From Microbispora hainanensis (lineage in GTDB: Bacteria; Actinomycetota; Actinomycetes; Streptosporangiales; Streptosporangiaceae), in NCBI RefSeq assembly GCF_006874475.1, contig NZ_VIRM01000060.1:1-57397 (forward strand): DNA of 57,397 nt, in the 5' to 3' direction. Under the pieces are notes generated by a model, which ran no database searches, had not been told where the DNA came from, and was given only the letters and a program-made list of their open reading frames with translations. The position numbers were made by a program, and so were the translations under genes. Every line of letters starts with the position of its first letter. Position 1 is the first letter of the stretch. Positions 17,380 to 25,721 of the stretch are shown piece by piece.

Positions 17380-17490
17380 CTCGGCCTTTCGACGGCGAAG
17401 GAGAAGGACGGCATGACATGCGGAACGCTCCACCCGCATGGCGTGGCGGAGGGCCGGTGGAGGATCGGGAGGTCAGGCGGGCTCGGGAGT

Positions 17491-18537
17491 TCAGGAGGGC
17501 GCCGGGCCGCTGCTCTCCCGCACGATGAGTTCGGGCTCGCTCCAGGCCGGGACGGCCGCGGCGTTCTGCGGGTCCAGCCTGCGGTGCAGCAGGCCGAAGC
17601 AGGCCCGGCCGAGACCTTCGAAGTCGAGCCGCACCGTGGTGAGCGAGGGGTTGAGGTAGGCCGAGGGCGGGGAGTCGTCGAAGCCGACCACACTGAGGTC
17701 GCCGGGGATGTCCCGCCCGGCCTCGCGGGCGGCACGCATGACGCCCAGGGCCAGGTCGTCGTTGCCGCACAGGATCGCGGTGACCGAACGGTCCGCGAGC
17801 AGGGAACGTACGGCGAGGTAGCCGGATCGGGGGCTCCAGCCGCCGGGCAGCGGCTCGGGCAGCGGCCGGCCGGCGGCGCGGAGCGCGTCCTGCCAGCCCT
17901 GGGTTCGCTGCGGCAGTGCGCTGGTGGAGGAGGGGATGGCCACGTAGTGGACGGTCTGGTGCCCCAGGCTCAGCAGGTAGCGGGTCGCGTGCGCGGCCGC
18001 CGCCCGGTCGTCCAGCCAGATCTGCCAGGGGTCGTCGGGACCGTCGTCGGGCCGCCGCTCGACGGCCGCGGTGACCGGGACGTCCGCGGGCAGCGCCCGC
18101 AGCGCGCGCACGCCCGCGTCGTCGAAGGCGATCACCATGACCGCCTCCCCGGGCCGGTTCAGCCGCAGGGCGATGTCCGCCTGGCCGGAGCCGCGCTCCA
18201 GCACGCTGATGCCGACGGAGAACCCGGCGGTTCTCGCCGCCTCCTCCATGCCGCGCAGGGTGGCGGCGGCGCCGTACAGGGCGGTGTCGGAGGTGAGGAC
18301 GGTGACCGAGCGGACCGGCCCTCCGGCCAGCGCCTGGGCCAGCCGGTTGGGCCGGTAGCCGAGCTCGGCGATGACCTGGAGGACCCTGGCCCGGGTCGCC
18401 TCGCTGACCCGGGCCTTGCCGTTGATGACGCGGCTCACGGTCTGCTGGGAGACACCGGCCACCCGGGCGACGTCCCAGATGCTCGCCGAGCGCGTCCGGG
18501 GAGCGTCCTGGGGAGGCATGTGACCGGTAACTTCCAT
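17491..18537 (-). CDS. LacI-family regulator of the alpha-galactoside locus
   Basis: The 348-aa protein has an N-terminal LacI helix-turn-helix (IWDVARVAGVSQQTVSRVIN) with the hinge LAQALAGG, and a periplasmic-binding-like sensor domain ending in VVGFDDSPPSAYLNPSLTTV. Its start is ATG 18537 or 18519. A palindrome of the regulon type (18520-18531) lies exactly between these codons, suggesting internal autoregulation. It lies between the transporter genes and the alpha-galactosidase gene on the same strand. Likely effector: an alpha-galactoside or galactose (inference). Confidence 0.88.
   Translation of the reverse strand: MEVTGHMPPQDAPRTRSASIWDVARVAGVSQQTVSRVINGKARVSEATRARVLQVIAELGYRPNRLAQALAGGPVRSVTVLTSDTALYGAAATLRGMEEAARTAGFSVGISVLERGSGQADIALRLNRPGEAVMVIAFDDAGVRALRALPADVPVTAAVERRPDDGPDDPWQIWLDDRAAAAHATRYLLSLGHQTVHYVAIPSSTSALPQRTQGWQDALRAAGRPLPEPLPGGWSPRSGYLAVRSLLADRSVTAILCGNDDLALGVMRAAREAGRDIPGDLSVVGFDDSPPSAYLNPSLTTVRLDFEGLGRACFGLLHRRLDPQNAAAVPAWSEPELIVRESSGPAPS
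18520..18531. promoter_or_regulatory. Regulon-type operator at the LacI gene start
   Basis: GTGACCGGTAAC; its reverse complement GTTACCGGTCAC matches the GTTACCGATAAC operator at 10 of 12 positions. It overlaps the first codons of the LacI gene. Confidence 0.45.
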
Positions 18538-18547
18538 GAGTCAGACC

Positions 18548-19885
18548 TTACTTGATGGCGGCGTTGGCCTCGGTGGTGATCTTCTGGGCGGCGTCCTGCG
18601 GCGACAGCTGGCCCAGCCAGACCTGGTTGAAGATGTCGAGGGCCTTGACGTTGTAGACGTCGGCCGCCTCGGTCAGCGGGTAGCCCATCGTGGTGCCCTC
18701 GGCGGCCTTCTTGAAGCCGGTGACATCGACGCCCTTGGCCTTCCACGCGTCGGCGAAGACGTCGTTGAGCGAGGTGATGCCCGGCCAGACGGCGCCCGCC
18801 TGGGCGACGGCCTTCTGGTGGCGTTCGGACGTCAGCCACTTGAGCAGCTCCCACGCTTCCTTCGGGTGCTTGGTGCCGGCGTAGACGGCCTCGGTCAGGC
18901 CGTTGTAGACGCTGCCCTTGCCGGCCGGGCCCGCGGGGAGGTCGGCGACGCCGAAGCCGCCGTTGGGCAGCGCGGTGTCGAACGCCCGCAGCATCCAGCT
19001 TCCGTCCATCGCGGTGGCCGCCTCGCCGCGCCCGACCACCTGGTCGAGGGACGGGCCGTTGGGCGGGTTGGTGACCGTGGCGGGCACCGCGACGTGATAC
19101 TTCAGCCGCAGGTCCTGGACGAACTGGATGGCCTGTACGCAGGCCGGCTGGTCGACGGTCCACCGGCCCCACGGCTTGTCCTGGAGCGCGCAGCCGTTCT
19201 GCAGCGCGAAGTTCCACCAGTCCTGCTGACCGGTCGGGGCCTGCATGGCGAGGCCGTACTGCTTGACCTTCTTGGGGTCGAAGCCGGCCTCGTCGGGGTG
19301 CTTGCCGTTCTCGTCGACCGTGAGCTTCTGCAGCGTCTTGACGAAGGTGCCGCCGTCGTCGGGGTTCCAGGTGAGGCCGTCGAGGTCGGCGGGGGTGAGC
19401 CCGGCGTCCTTGAGGGCCTTGGTGCTGTAGAAGAGGCCGATGGTGTCCCAGTCCTTGGGCAGGCCGTAGACCTTGCCGTCCACCTTCCAGCCCTCGGCGA
19501 GCTTGGAGTCGTAGATCGAGGTGTCCACCTTGTCCTGAGCGATGAGCGGCGCCAGGTCGGTGAGCACGCCCTCCTTGCTGAACTTGGGGAAGTAGGAGAC
19601 GTGGTCCCAGAACACGTCGGGGGCCGAACGCCCGGCGAGCTGGGTCTGCAGCTTGCTCCAGTAGTCGTTCCAGTTGTTCAGCTCGATCTGCACCTTGATG
19701 GCCGGGTGGGCCTTCTCGAACTCGCGGATCGACTGCTCGATCGGCGGCTTCTGCACCTCGTCCCACAGGGCGTACCTGAGGGTGACGGTGCCGCCGCTGG
19801 AGTCCTCGTCGTCCGCGCCGCCGCACGCGGCGAGGGACAGCAGGGTCGCCACTGCGACGGCAGATAACGCGATTTTTCTGGACAT
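18548..19885 (-). CDS. Sugar-binding lipoprotein of CUT1-type ABC importer
   Basis: The 445-aa protein has a lipoprotein signal ending in LSLAACGG and then an extracellular solute-binding family 1 fold (LRYALWDEVQK, FDPKKVKQYGLAMQAPTG, MDGSWMLRAF). It captures an oligosaccharide for the two permeases encoded upstream. No ATPase gene is present, as usual for actinomycete CUT1 systems that share a common MsiK-type ATPase. ATG 19885 is preceded by GAGAGAAGGG. The LacI gene begins 10 bp after its stop. Substrate is inferred to be an alpha-galactoside from the linked GH36 gene. Confidence 0.9.
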   Translation of the reverse strand: MSRKIALSAVAVATLLSLAACGGADDEDSSGGTVTLRYALWDEVQKPPIEQSIREFEKAHPAIKVQIELNNWNDYWSKLQTQLAGRSAPDVFWDHVSYFPKFSKEGVLTDLAPLIAQDKVDTSIYDSKLAEGWKVDGKVYGLPKDWDTIGLFYSTKALKDAGLTPADLDGLTWNPDDGGTFVKTLQKLTVDENGKHPDEAGFDPKKVKQYGLAMQAPTGQQDWWNFALQNGCALQDKPWGRWTVDQPACVQAIQFVQDLRLKYHVAVPATVTNPPNGPSLDQVVGRGEAATAMDGSWMLRAFDTALPNGGFGVADLPAGPAGKGSVYNGLTEAVYAGTKHPKEAWELLKWLTSERHQKAVAQAGAVWPGITSLNDVFADAWKAKGVDVTGFKKAAEGTTMGYPLTEAADVYNVKALDIFNQVWLGQLSPQDAAQKITTEANAAIK

Positions 19886-19916
19886 ATGGATATGCCCTTC
19901 TCTCTACGGGGGGTGG

Positions 19917-20726
19917 TTACTTCAGCCCGGTGAGGGCGATGGAACGGACGATGTGCCGCTGGAACAGCAGGAAGATCACGATGAGCGGCAGCAGTGCGAG
20001 GGCGGCGGCCGCCAGGATCAGGTGATATTGGGAGGAATACTGACCCTTCAGGGCCGAGATGCCGAGCGTGACCACCCGGGTGGCGTCGCCGTTCGTGACG
20101 ATCAGCGGCCACAGCAGCGTGTTCCAGGTCGTGATGAACGTGATGGTCGCGAGGGTGGCCAGGATCGGCCGGCTCAGGGGGAGCAGCACCCGGACGAGCA
20201 CGGTCAGCGTGCCCGCGCCGTCGATGCGCGCGGCCGACTCCAGGTCCCTCGGAATCGTGCGGAAATACTGCCGCACCAGGAAGATCCCGTACGGTGTGCC
20301 GAACGCGGTGGGCAGGATCAGCCCGAGATAGGTGTCGATCAGCCCGAACTCCCGCATGATCAGGAAGAGCGGGACGAGGGTGACGATCTGCGGCACCATC
20401 ATCGTCGCGAGGTAGCCCCAGAACAGGGCGTCGCGCCCGGGGAACGACATCCGGCCGAAGGCGTAGGCGGCCATCGTGCTGAAGACGACCTGGCCGGCCG
20501 TGACGGCTCCGGCGTAGACCAGCGAGTGCAGCAGGAAGCCGGCCATGTCGTACTCCGACCAGACCTGCGCGAAGTTGTCGAACGTGAGGGGGAAGGCGGG
20601 CTCCCATGCGGGGGTGGTGAGCACCTGCGCGGGTTCCTTGAACGCCGAGTTCAGCGTCATCAGGTAGGGCGCGACCGAGACCACGGCGCCCGCGAGGAGC
20701 GCAAGATACAGAGCGACCCTCTTCAT
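19917..20726 (-). CDS. Sugar ABC transporter permease (MalG type)
   Basis: The 269-aa protein has six predicted membrane segments and the EAA loop (ESAARIDGAGTLTVLVRVLLP) that contacts the ATPase. It pairs with the permease encoded 30 bp upstream. The binding-protein gene follows after 31 bp. Confidence 0.9.
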   Translation of the reverse strand: MKRVALYLALLAGAVVSVAPYLMTLNSAFKEPAQVLTTPAWEPAFPLTFDNFAQVWSEYDMAGFLLHSLVYAGAVTAGQVVFSTMAAYAFGRMSFPGRDALFWGYLATMMVPQIVTLVPLFLIMREFGLIDTYLGLILPTAFGTPYGIFLVRQYFRTIPRDLESAARIDGAGTLTVLVRVLLPLSRPILATLATITFITTWNTLLWPLIVTNGDATRVVTLGISALKGQYSSQYHLILAAAALALLPLIVIFLLFQRHIVRSIALTGLK

Positions 20727-20756
20727 CTCTTCATCCGGTCCTCTTCATCGGGGTCA

Positions 20757-21698
20757 TCAGGAGAAGTCGTAGACGGTGCGCTTGCGGAAGTAGAGGAACT
20801 GTGCCGCGGTGACCAGCAGGATCAGCGCGAACAGCACCATCGCCAGCGCCGAGGCGTAGCCGGACCGGAAGAGCTGGAACCCCTGCTGGTAGATGTGGAA
20901 GTTCAGCACGTCGGTGGCGCCACCGGGGCCGCCCTGGGTCATCACGAAGACCGTGTCGAAGATCTGGAACGACCCGATCGTGTTCGTCACCAGCACGAAG
21001 AACAGCGACGGCCGCAGCAGTGGCAGGGTGATCGTGAAGAACCGCTGCACCGGCGTGGTGCCGTCGATCGCCGCGGCCTCGTACAGCGTGTGCGGAATCG
21101 CCTGCAGCCCGGCCAGCAGGATGAGCATCGTGTAGCCCGTGTACTGCCAGACGTTCACCGAGGCGATCACCGGCATGGCCCACGCGGGGTCGGTGAGCCA
21201 GTTGGGGCCGTCGATCCCCACCATGCCGAGCACCTGGTTGACCACGCCGTACCTCGGGTCGAACACCCAGGACCAGATGATGCCGAGCGCCACCGGCATG
21301 GCCATCCAGGGCAGCACGAAGACCACCCGGAGCGCCTTGCCGCCGCGCATCCGCCGGTTCAGCGCGAGTGCCAGCAGCAGCGCCAGCACGGTCTGCGCCG
21401 GGATGTTGAGCACCACGTAGTAGATCGTGTTGAGCACGGCCCGCCACACCTCGGGATCGGCGGCGAGCTCGCGGTAGTTGTCCAGCCCGACGAACGACGG
21501 CGCGCCCATCAGGTTCCAGTCGAACAGGCTCAGCGCCGCCACGCCGAAGATGGGCGCCACCAGGAAGAGCAGGAAGCCGGCGAGGCTCGGTGCGAGCAGG
21601 GCGTACGCCTCGGCGACGGTGCGGACCCGCGCCGCGAGCCGGCGCTCCGCCCGGCGGTGCCCCGGCACGGGCCGGTCGTAGGGTATGTTATCGATCAC
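20757..21698 (-). CDS. Sugar ABC transporter permease (MalF type)
   Basis: The 313-aa protein has a polar N-terminus then about six membrane segments, with the EAA loop at YEAAAIDGTTPVQRFFTITLP. GTG 21698 is chosen because GGAGAAAG lies just upstream; the longer frame to 21779 crosses the operator. It is the first gene of the operon for two permeases, binding protein, LacI and GH36. The start codon itself lies inside a regulon-type palindrome (21687-21698). Confidence 0.88.
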   Translation of the reverse strand: MIDNIPYDRPVPGHRRAERRLAARVRTVAEAYALLAPSLAGFLLFLVAPIFGVAALSLFDWNLMGAPSFVGLDNYRELAADPEVWRAVLNTIYYVVLNIPAQTVLALLLALALNRRMRGGKALRVVFVLPWMAMPVALGIIWSWVFDPRYGVVNQVLGMVGIDGPNWLTDPAWAMPVIASVNVWQYTGYTMLILLAGLQAIPHTLYEAAAIDGTTPVQRFFTITLPLLRPSLFFVLVTNTIGSFQIFDTVFVMTQGGPGGATDVLNFHIYQQGFQLFRSGYASALAMVLFALILLVTAAQFLYFRKRTVYDFS

Positions 21699-21765
21699 AT
21701 TCTTTCTCCGTATGCCACCAGGGACCCGGAGGATTCCGGTGATGCAGAGAAGAGTTACCGATAAC
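21687..21765 (-). promoter_or_regulatory. Two LacI-type operators before the alpha-galactoside operon
   Basis: GTTACCGATAAC at 21754-21765 is identical to the site before the GH39-like gene at 13368. A second copy, GTTATCGATCAC, occupies 21687-21698 and covers the GTG start. They are 67 bp apart, about six helical turns, which would suit looping or tight repression. Confidence 0.65.
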
Positions 21766-21841
21766 ATTCGGAACGTCAAGTGCCCGTCGATCCATGGCGA
21801 CCGGGCGATCCGGAAGCCTCTCTCCCTGGTCCTGCACGGGC

Positions 21842-22051
21842 GGCCTGGGAGCGGTGGTCGCGTCCCCGGTCCACACCGGCGGCAGGGCGCTGGCCGGCGC
21901 CGGAGGCGGCTACATGTCGCCGTCCCTGGTGAGCCAGGGCTGGAACAGCTTCGGAAGCCGGCTCAAGGGCCTGATGACCTGGTCGATCAACTGGGACGGG
22001 TCGAAGGGCTGGACCTTCGGCGACAACGCCAGGGCGCTCCAGGGGCGTTAG
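21842..22051 (+). pseudogene. 3' remnant of a GH18 chitinase gene
   Basis: The frame encodes AGGGYMSPSLVSQGWN, then LKGLMTWSINWDGSKGW, and ends normally at TAG-containing 22049-22051. That is the last barrel strand and C-terminus of a GH18 chitinase (the MTWSINWD motif is diagnostic). The catalytic DGxDxDWE region and everything before it are absent. The fragment follows the divergent operator region directly. Confidence 0.65.
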
Positions 22052-22917
22052 GTTGGCTGTACAAGATTGCGACGAACAGGTTGTTGACGCTCATCGAGCG
22101 GCGGGGGCGGCGCGAGCTGCCCACCGATCTGAGCCCCCACGGGACATCGCCGGCCGATATCGGCCTCGACGGCGCCCGCGGCCCGGGTGAGGGTGTCGAC
22201 CAGCGACGGCAGCCGGTGCTTGTCGTAGCGTCCGCTCGGCATCGACACCGACAGGCTGGCGAGGGCGTTCCCGTCCGGGTCCCTGATGGGCACGCCGACC
22301 GCCACCACGCCGCGCTCGCTGCGGCCCTGGTTGAGCGCGAACCCCTTGCGCCGCACCCGGGCCAGCTCGGCCCGCAGCCGGGCGAGGTCGGGCCGTTCGG
22401 TGGGGCGGCCGGCGTACCGCTCGGGCGGGTAGACCGCCTCGAGTTCCTCGTCGGTCAGCTCCGCCAGCAGCAGCAGCCCCGCCGTGGTGCGGTGGGCGGG
22501 GAACACCATGCCCTCGCGGGACCCCACCCGCAGGGCCTGGGCGCACTCGACGCTGGCGATGAACCGCACCGTGTCCCCGGTGCGCACCACGACGTTGGCG
22601 GACTCGTCGAGCACGCCGACCAGCCGGTGCAGGTGCGGCAGGGCGGCCGCCCGCAGCCGGGACGCGGCCGAGGGGGAGTGGGCCGCGAGCTCCAGGACCG
22701 GGCCTGCCCGATAGAGGCGCCGCTCGTCCTGGACCGCGAAGTCGCGGTAGACCAGCATCGCGAGCAGCCGGTGCGCGGTGGAGCGGGCCACACCCAGCCT
22801 CTCGGCCACCTCCGAGAGGCTCAGCTCGCCTTCCAGCTGCAGCATCGCGGCGATCCGCAGCGCGTGGTCCACGCTGTTGATCAGGTAGGTCGGCGGGTTC
22901 TTCAGCGGCTTGCTCAC
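22048..22917 (-). CDS. IclR-family regulator of the gentisate operon, with an abnormal C-terminus
   Basis: The 289-aa product has an N-terminal winged helix (INSVDHALRIAAMLQLEGEL; VARSTAHRLLAMLV) and an IclR effector domain (FIASVECAQALRVGSREG, RGVVAVGVPIRDPDG). GTG 22917 follows GAGGGG. A normal IclR protein would stop shortly after SLVDTLTRAAGAVEADI. Here the last roughly 36 residues are antisense to the ECF sigma remnant, so the native stop was lost in a rearrangement. It is divergent from the gentisate dioxygenase gene and probably controls it. Confidence 0.82.
   Translation of the reverse strand: MSKPLKNPPTYLINSVDHALRIAAMLQLEGELSLSEVAERLGVARSTAHRLLAMLVYRDFAVQDERRLYRAGPVLELAAHSPSAASRLRAAALPHLHRLVGVLDESANVVVRTGDTVRFIASVECAQALRVGSREGMVFPAHRTTAGLLLLAELTDEELEAVYPPERYAGRPTERPDLARLRAELARVRRKGFALNQGRSERGVVAVGVPIRDPDGNALASLSVSMPSGRYDKHRLPSLVDTLTRAAGAVEADIGRRCPVGAQIGGQLAPPPPLDERQQPVRRNLVQPT
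22051..22163 (+). pseudogene. Internal fragment of an ECF sigma factor gene
   Basis: The frame gives GWLYKIATNRLLTLIERR and GRRELPTDLSP, which is the end of sigma region 2 (promoter -10 recognition) plus the linker of actinomycete ECF sigma factors. Neither the start, the rest of region 2, nor region 4 is present. It abuts the chitinase remnant upstream and the IclR gene's 3' end downstream. Confidence 0.6.
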
Positions 22918-22927
22918 GGCCCCTCGG

Positions 22928-22942
22928 TTCTGCAAGGCAGAA
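22928..22942. promoter_or_regulatory. Candidate IclR operator between IclR and gentisate dioxygenase genes
   Basis: TTCTGC-AAG-GCAGAA is a perfect 6-bp inverted repeat with a 3-bp spacer. It lies in the 66-bp divergent gap, 10 bp from the IclR start and 41 bp from the dioxygenase start. A second weak AGAA...TTCT pair overlaps it. Confidence 0.55.
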
Positions 22943-22983
22943 TTTCGCGTTCTTCTATGAGCTGGCGCAGCAACATTAGCCGT

Positions 22984-24141
22984 ATGAGCACCCCTGTGAC
23001 CACGCCGAAGTCGCCGGTGCGGCTCCGGGCGATCGACGCACCGGACCAGCCCGACGTCACCCCCGCGCTCGAAGATCTCTACCGCGGTTTCGAGCAGGAG
23101 CTGCTGGTGCCGCTGTGGACGGAGATCGGCGACCTGATGCCGGCGCATCCCCGTTCGCGGGCGGTGCCGCACCTGTGGCGCTGGGAGAACCTGCGGCGGC
23201 TCGCCGCGCAGGCCGGCGAGCTGGTCCCGGTCGGCCGCGGGGGAGAGCGGCGGGCGATCGCGCTGGCCAACCCCGCGCTGGGCGGCCGGCCCTTCGCGAC
23301 GCCCACGCTGTGGGCCGCGATCCAATACCTGATGCCGGGGGAGGACGCTCCCGAGCACCGCCACACCCAGCACGCCTTCCGCTTCGTCGTCGAGGGCGAG
23401 GGCGTGTGGACGGTCGTCGGCGGCGACCCGGTCCCGATGCGCCGCGGCGACTTCCTCCCGCAGGCCGGCTGGAACTGGCACGCCCACCACAACGCGACGA
23501 GCGAGCCGATGGCCTGGATCGACGGCCTGGACATCCCCTTCCAGTACGTCACCGAGACGCAGTTCTTCGAGCTCGGCCGCGACGAGATCAGCGACGCCGA
23601 GCGGACCACCCCCGAGCGGTCCCGCTCCGAACGGCTGTGGGGCCACCCCGGCCTGCGCCCGCTGTCAGTGGGCGAGCTCACCCCGGGCACCCCGCTGCTG
23701 TCCTACAAGTGGGAGTTCACCGACCGCGCCCTGGCCGACCAGCTCGCCCTGGAGGCCGAGGGCTTCGGCGGCACCGTCGAACCCGGCCACGCCGCCGTCC
23801 GCTACACCAACCCGGCCACCGGCTCCGACGTGCTGCCCACGATCCGCGCCGAAATGCACCGCATCGCGCGCGGCGCCGAGACCGCCCCGGTCCGCGAGAC
23901 CGGCTCGTCGGTCTACCAGGTCTTCGACGGCTCGGGCACGGTGACCGTCGGCGACAGGACCTGGACGGTCACCCGCGGCGACCTGTTCGCCGTTCCGTCC
24001 TGGCAGCCCTTCTCGGCCCGGTCCGAGGCCGGCTCCACCGACTCCGACTCCGGCGCCCTGGACCTGTTCCGGTTCAGCGACTCCCCGGTTTTCGAGGCCC
24101 TGCAGCTCAACCGCACCCACATCGAAGGGACCACCCGATGA
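22984..24141 (+). CDS. Gentisate 1,2-dioxygenase (bicupin)
   Basis: The 385-aa product has two cupin domains. The first holds the likely iron site EHRHTQHAFRFVVEG with a later AGWNWHAHHN; the second is degenerate (VYQVFDGSGTVTVGD, VPSWQPF). This enzyme opens gentisate (2,5-dihydroxybenzoate) with O2 to maleylpyruvate. ATG 22984 has no ribosome site, so a leaderless message is possible. It is first of three overlapping genes (dioxygenase, hydrolase, isomerase), a classical glutathione-free gentisate operon of actinobacteria. Confidence 0.9.
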   Translation: MSTPVTTPKSPVRLRAIDAPDQPDVTPALEDLYRGFEQELLVPLWTEIGDLMPAHPRSRAVPHLWRWENLRRLAAQAGELVPVGRGGERRAIALANPALGGRPFATPTLWAAIQYLMPGEDAPEHRHTQHAFRFVVEGEGVWTVVGGDPVPMRRGDFLPQAGWNWHAHHNATSEPMAWIDGLDIPFQYVTETQFFELGRDEISDAERTTPERSRSERLWGHPGLRPLSVGELTPGTPLLSYKWEFTDRALADQLALEAEGFGGTVEPGHAAVRYTNPATGSDVLPTIRAEMHRIARGAETAPVRETGSSVYQVFDGSGTVTVGDRTWTVTRGDLFAVPSWQPFSARSEAGSTDSDSGALDLFRFSDSPVFEALQLNRTHIEGTTR

Positions 24142-24986
24142 AGCTCGCCACCCTCCGCGTCGACGGCTCGACCCGCGCCGTACGGCTCGACGGCGACCGG
24201 CTGGTCGACCTCGGCGCCGCCGACCTCGGCGAGCTCCTGTCCCACGACGACTGGGCCGCAAGGGCCGCCGCCGTCGACGCGGACGCCGCCACGACCTATC
24301 CCGCCGAGGGCGCCGGCTTCGCCCCGGTCGTCCCGCGGCCTTCGAAGGTCGTGTGCGTGGGCCTGAACTACAAGAACCACATTCAGGAGATGGGACGCGA
24401 CCTGCCGGAATATCCGACCCTGTTCGCCAAGTTCGCCGACTGCCTCGTGGGCGCCGGCGACGACATCGCGCGTCCCGAGGAGACCGGCGAGTTCGACTGG
24501 GAGGTCGAGCTCGCCGTCGTGATCGGCAAGCGGGTCCGCCGCGCCAAGGGCGCCGAGGCCGAGGCCGCGATCGCCGGCTTCACCGTGCTCAACGACATCA
24601 CCTGCCGCGACTGGCAGTTCCGCACCCGCGAGTGGCTGCAGGGCAAGATGTGGGACTCCTCCACCCCCGTCGGCCCCTACGTCGTCACCCCCGACGAACT
24701 GCCCGGCGGCGTACGCCCCGAGCTGGAGGTCGCCCTCACCGTCGACGGCGAGGTCATGCAGCGCGACAACACCGGCGACCTGCTCTTCGACCCGGTCGCG
24801 CTGGTGGAGTATGTGTCGACCGTCGTGCGGCTCAACCCCGGCGACGTCATCGCCACCGGCACCCCCGGCGGCGTCGGCCACGCGCGCACCCCGAAGCGCT
24901 ACCTGACCGGAGGCGAGCGCGTCGTCGCCGAGATCCAGGGCATCGGCCGGCTGGAGAACACGGTGGTCAAGGACGGGGCGGCCTGA
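24138..24986 (+). CDS. Fumarylpyruvate hydrolase (FAH family)
   Basis: The 282-aa cytosolic protein has an FAH-family C-terminal domain: VCVGLNYKNHIQEMG, metal ligands in DWEVELAVVIGK, TCRDWQFRTREW and GTPGGVGHARTPKRYL. It splits fumarylpyruvate to fumarate and pyruvate, the last gentisate step. The same fold also includes the 2,4-diketo-3-deoxyfuconate hydrolase of a fucose route, but the operon position decides for fumarylpyruvate. Start ATG 24138 overlaps the dioxygenase stop (ATGA), and its stop overlaps the next start. Confidence 0.87.
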   Translation: MKLATLRVDGSTRAVRLDGDRLVDLGAADLGELLSHDDWAARAAAVDADAATTYPAEGAGFAPVVPRPSKVVCVGLNYKNHIQEMGRDLPEYPTLFAKFADCLVGAGDDIARPEETGEFDWEVELAVVIGKRVRRAKGAEAEAAIAGFTVLNDITCRDWQFRTREWLQGKMWDSSTPVGPYVVTPDELPGGVRPELEVALTVDGEVMQRDNTGDLLFDPVALVEYVSTVVRLNPGDVIATGTPGGVGHARTPKRYLTGGERVVAEIQGIGRLENTVVKDGAA

Positions 24987-25696
24987 TGCGCCGCACCTTC
25001 GGCGACGCCCTGAGCTGGTGCGCGACGGGCACCGACCTGTTCCTCGGCGCCGTCGCCGGATGGGGCGAGGAGGACTACCTCGCCCCATCCGGGCTTCCCG
25101 GCTGGACCCGCAAGCACCTGGTGGCCCACGTGGCGGCGAACGCCGACGCGCTGGGCAACCTGGTGCGCTGGGCCGCCACCGGCGAGAAGACCCCGATGTA
25201 CGCCTCGCCGCAGCAGCGCAACGCCGACATCGAAGCCGGGGCCCGCAGACCGGCCGCGGAGCTGGCCGCCTGGCTGACCTCGTCCGCCGAACGGCTCGCG
25301 GCCGGAATCGCCGGCCTGGACGACGACCAGCGGAACGCCGAGGTCGTCACCGCCCAGGGCCGCACCGTCCCCGCGACCGAGATTCCGTGGATGCGTTCCC
25401 GCGAGGTCCTCGTCCACGCCGTCGACCTGGCGTCCGGCATCGCGTTCGGCGACCTGCCCGCCGCGTTCCTGACCGCCCTCGCCGACGACATCGCCGCCAA
25501 GCGCGGCGGGGCGGCGGGCCCCGCGGTCGTCCTTGTCGCCGCCGGCACCGGCGACCGCTGGGAGCTGCCCGGCGAGGGCGAGCCCGTCACCGTGGACGGC
25601 CCGCTCGCCGAGGTCGCGGCATACCTCGCCGGACGCCCGCACACGCTGACCACCTCCGACGGCTCCCTCGCGCCGTCCCTGACGGCGTGGCTGTGA
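24986..25696 (+). CDS. Maleylpyruvate isomerase, mycothiol-dependent type
   Basis: The 236-aa protein carries the DinB-like MDMPI N-terminal domain (LPGWTRKHLVAHVAANADALGNL, shown in part) with metal-ligand candidates in HLVAHVA and in SREVLVHAVDL, followed by a small C-terminal domain. It converts maleylpyruvate to fumarylpyruvate using mycothiol, the thiol of actinobacteria. The start ATG 24986 overlaps the hydrolase stop. It completes the ring-cleavage operon. Confidence 0.87.
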   Translation: MRRTFGDALSWCATGTDLFLGAVAGWGEEDYLAPSGLPGWTRKHLVAHVAANADALGNLVRWAATGEKTPMYASPQQRNADIEAGARRPAAELAAWLTSSAERLAAGIAGLDDDQRNAEVVTAQGRTVPATEIPWMRSREVLVHAVDLASGIAFGDLPAAFLTALADDIAAKRGGAAGPAVVLVAAGTGDRWELPGEGEPVTVDGPLAEVAAYLAGRPHTLTTSDGSLAPSLTAWL

Positions 25697-25721
25697 ACCT
25701 CCCGGCCTTCCCGCCTTCGAG

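Noticed and set aside
21754..21765. A transposon end or att site at the remnant cluster
   Set aside because: The repeats here are the LacI operators; no transposase, integrase or target-site duplication was found.
24138..24986. The FAH-family gene as the diketo-deoxyfuconate hydrolase of the fucose route
   Set aside because: It overlaps gentisate dioxygenase and maleylpyruvate isomerase genes, which settles its role as fumarylpyruvate hydrolase.
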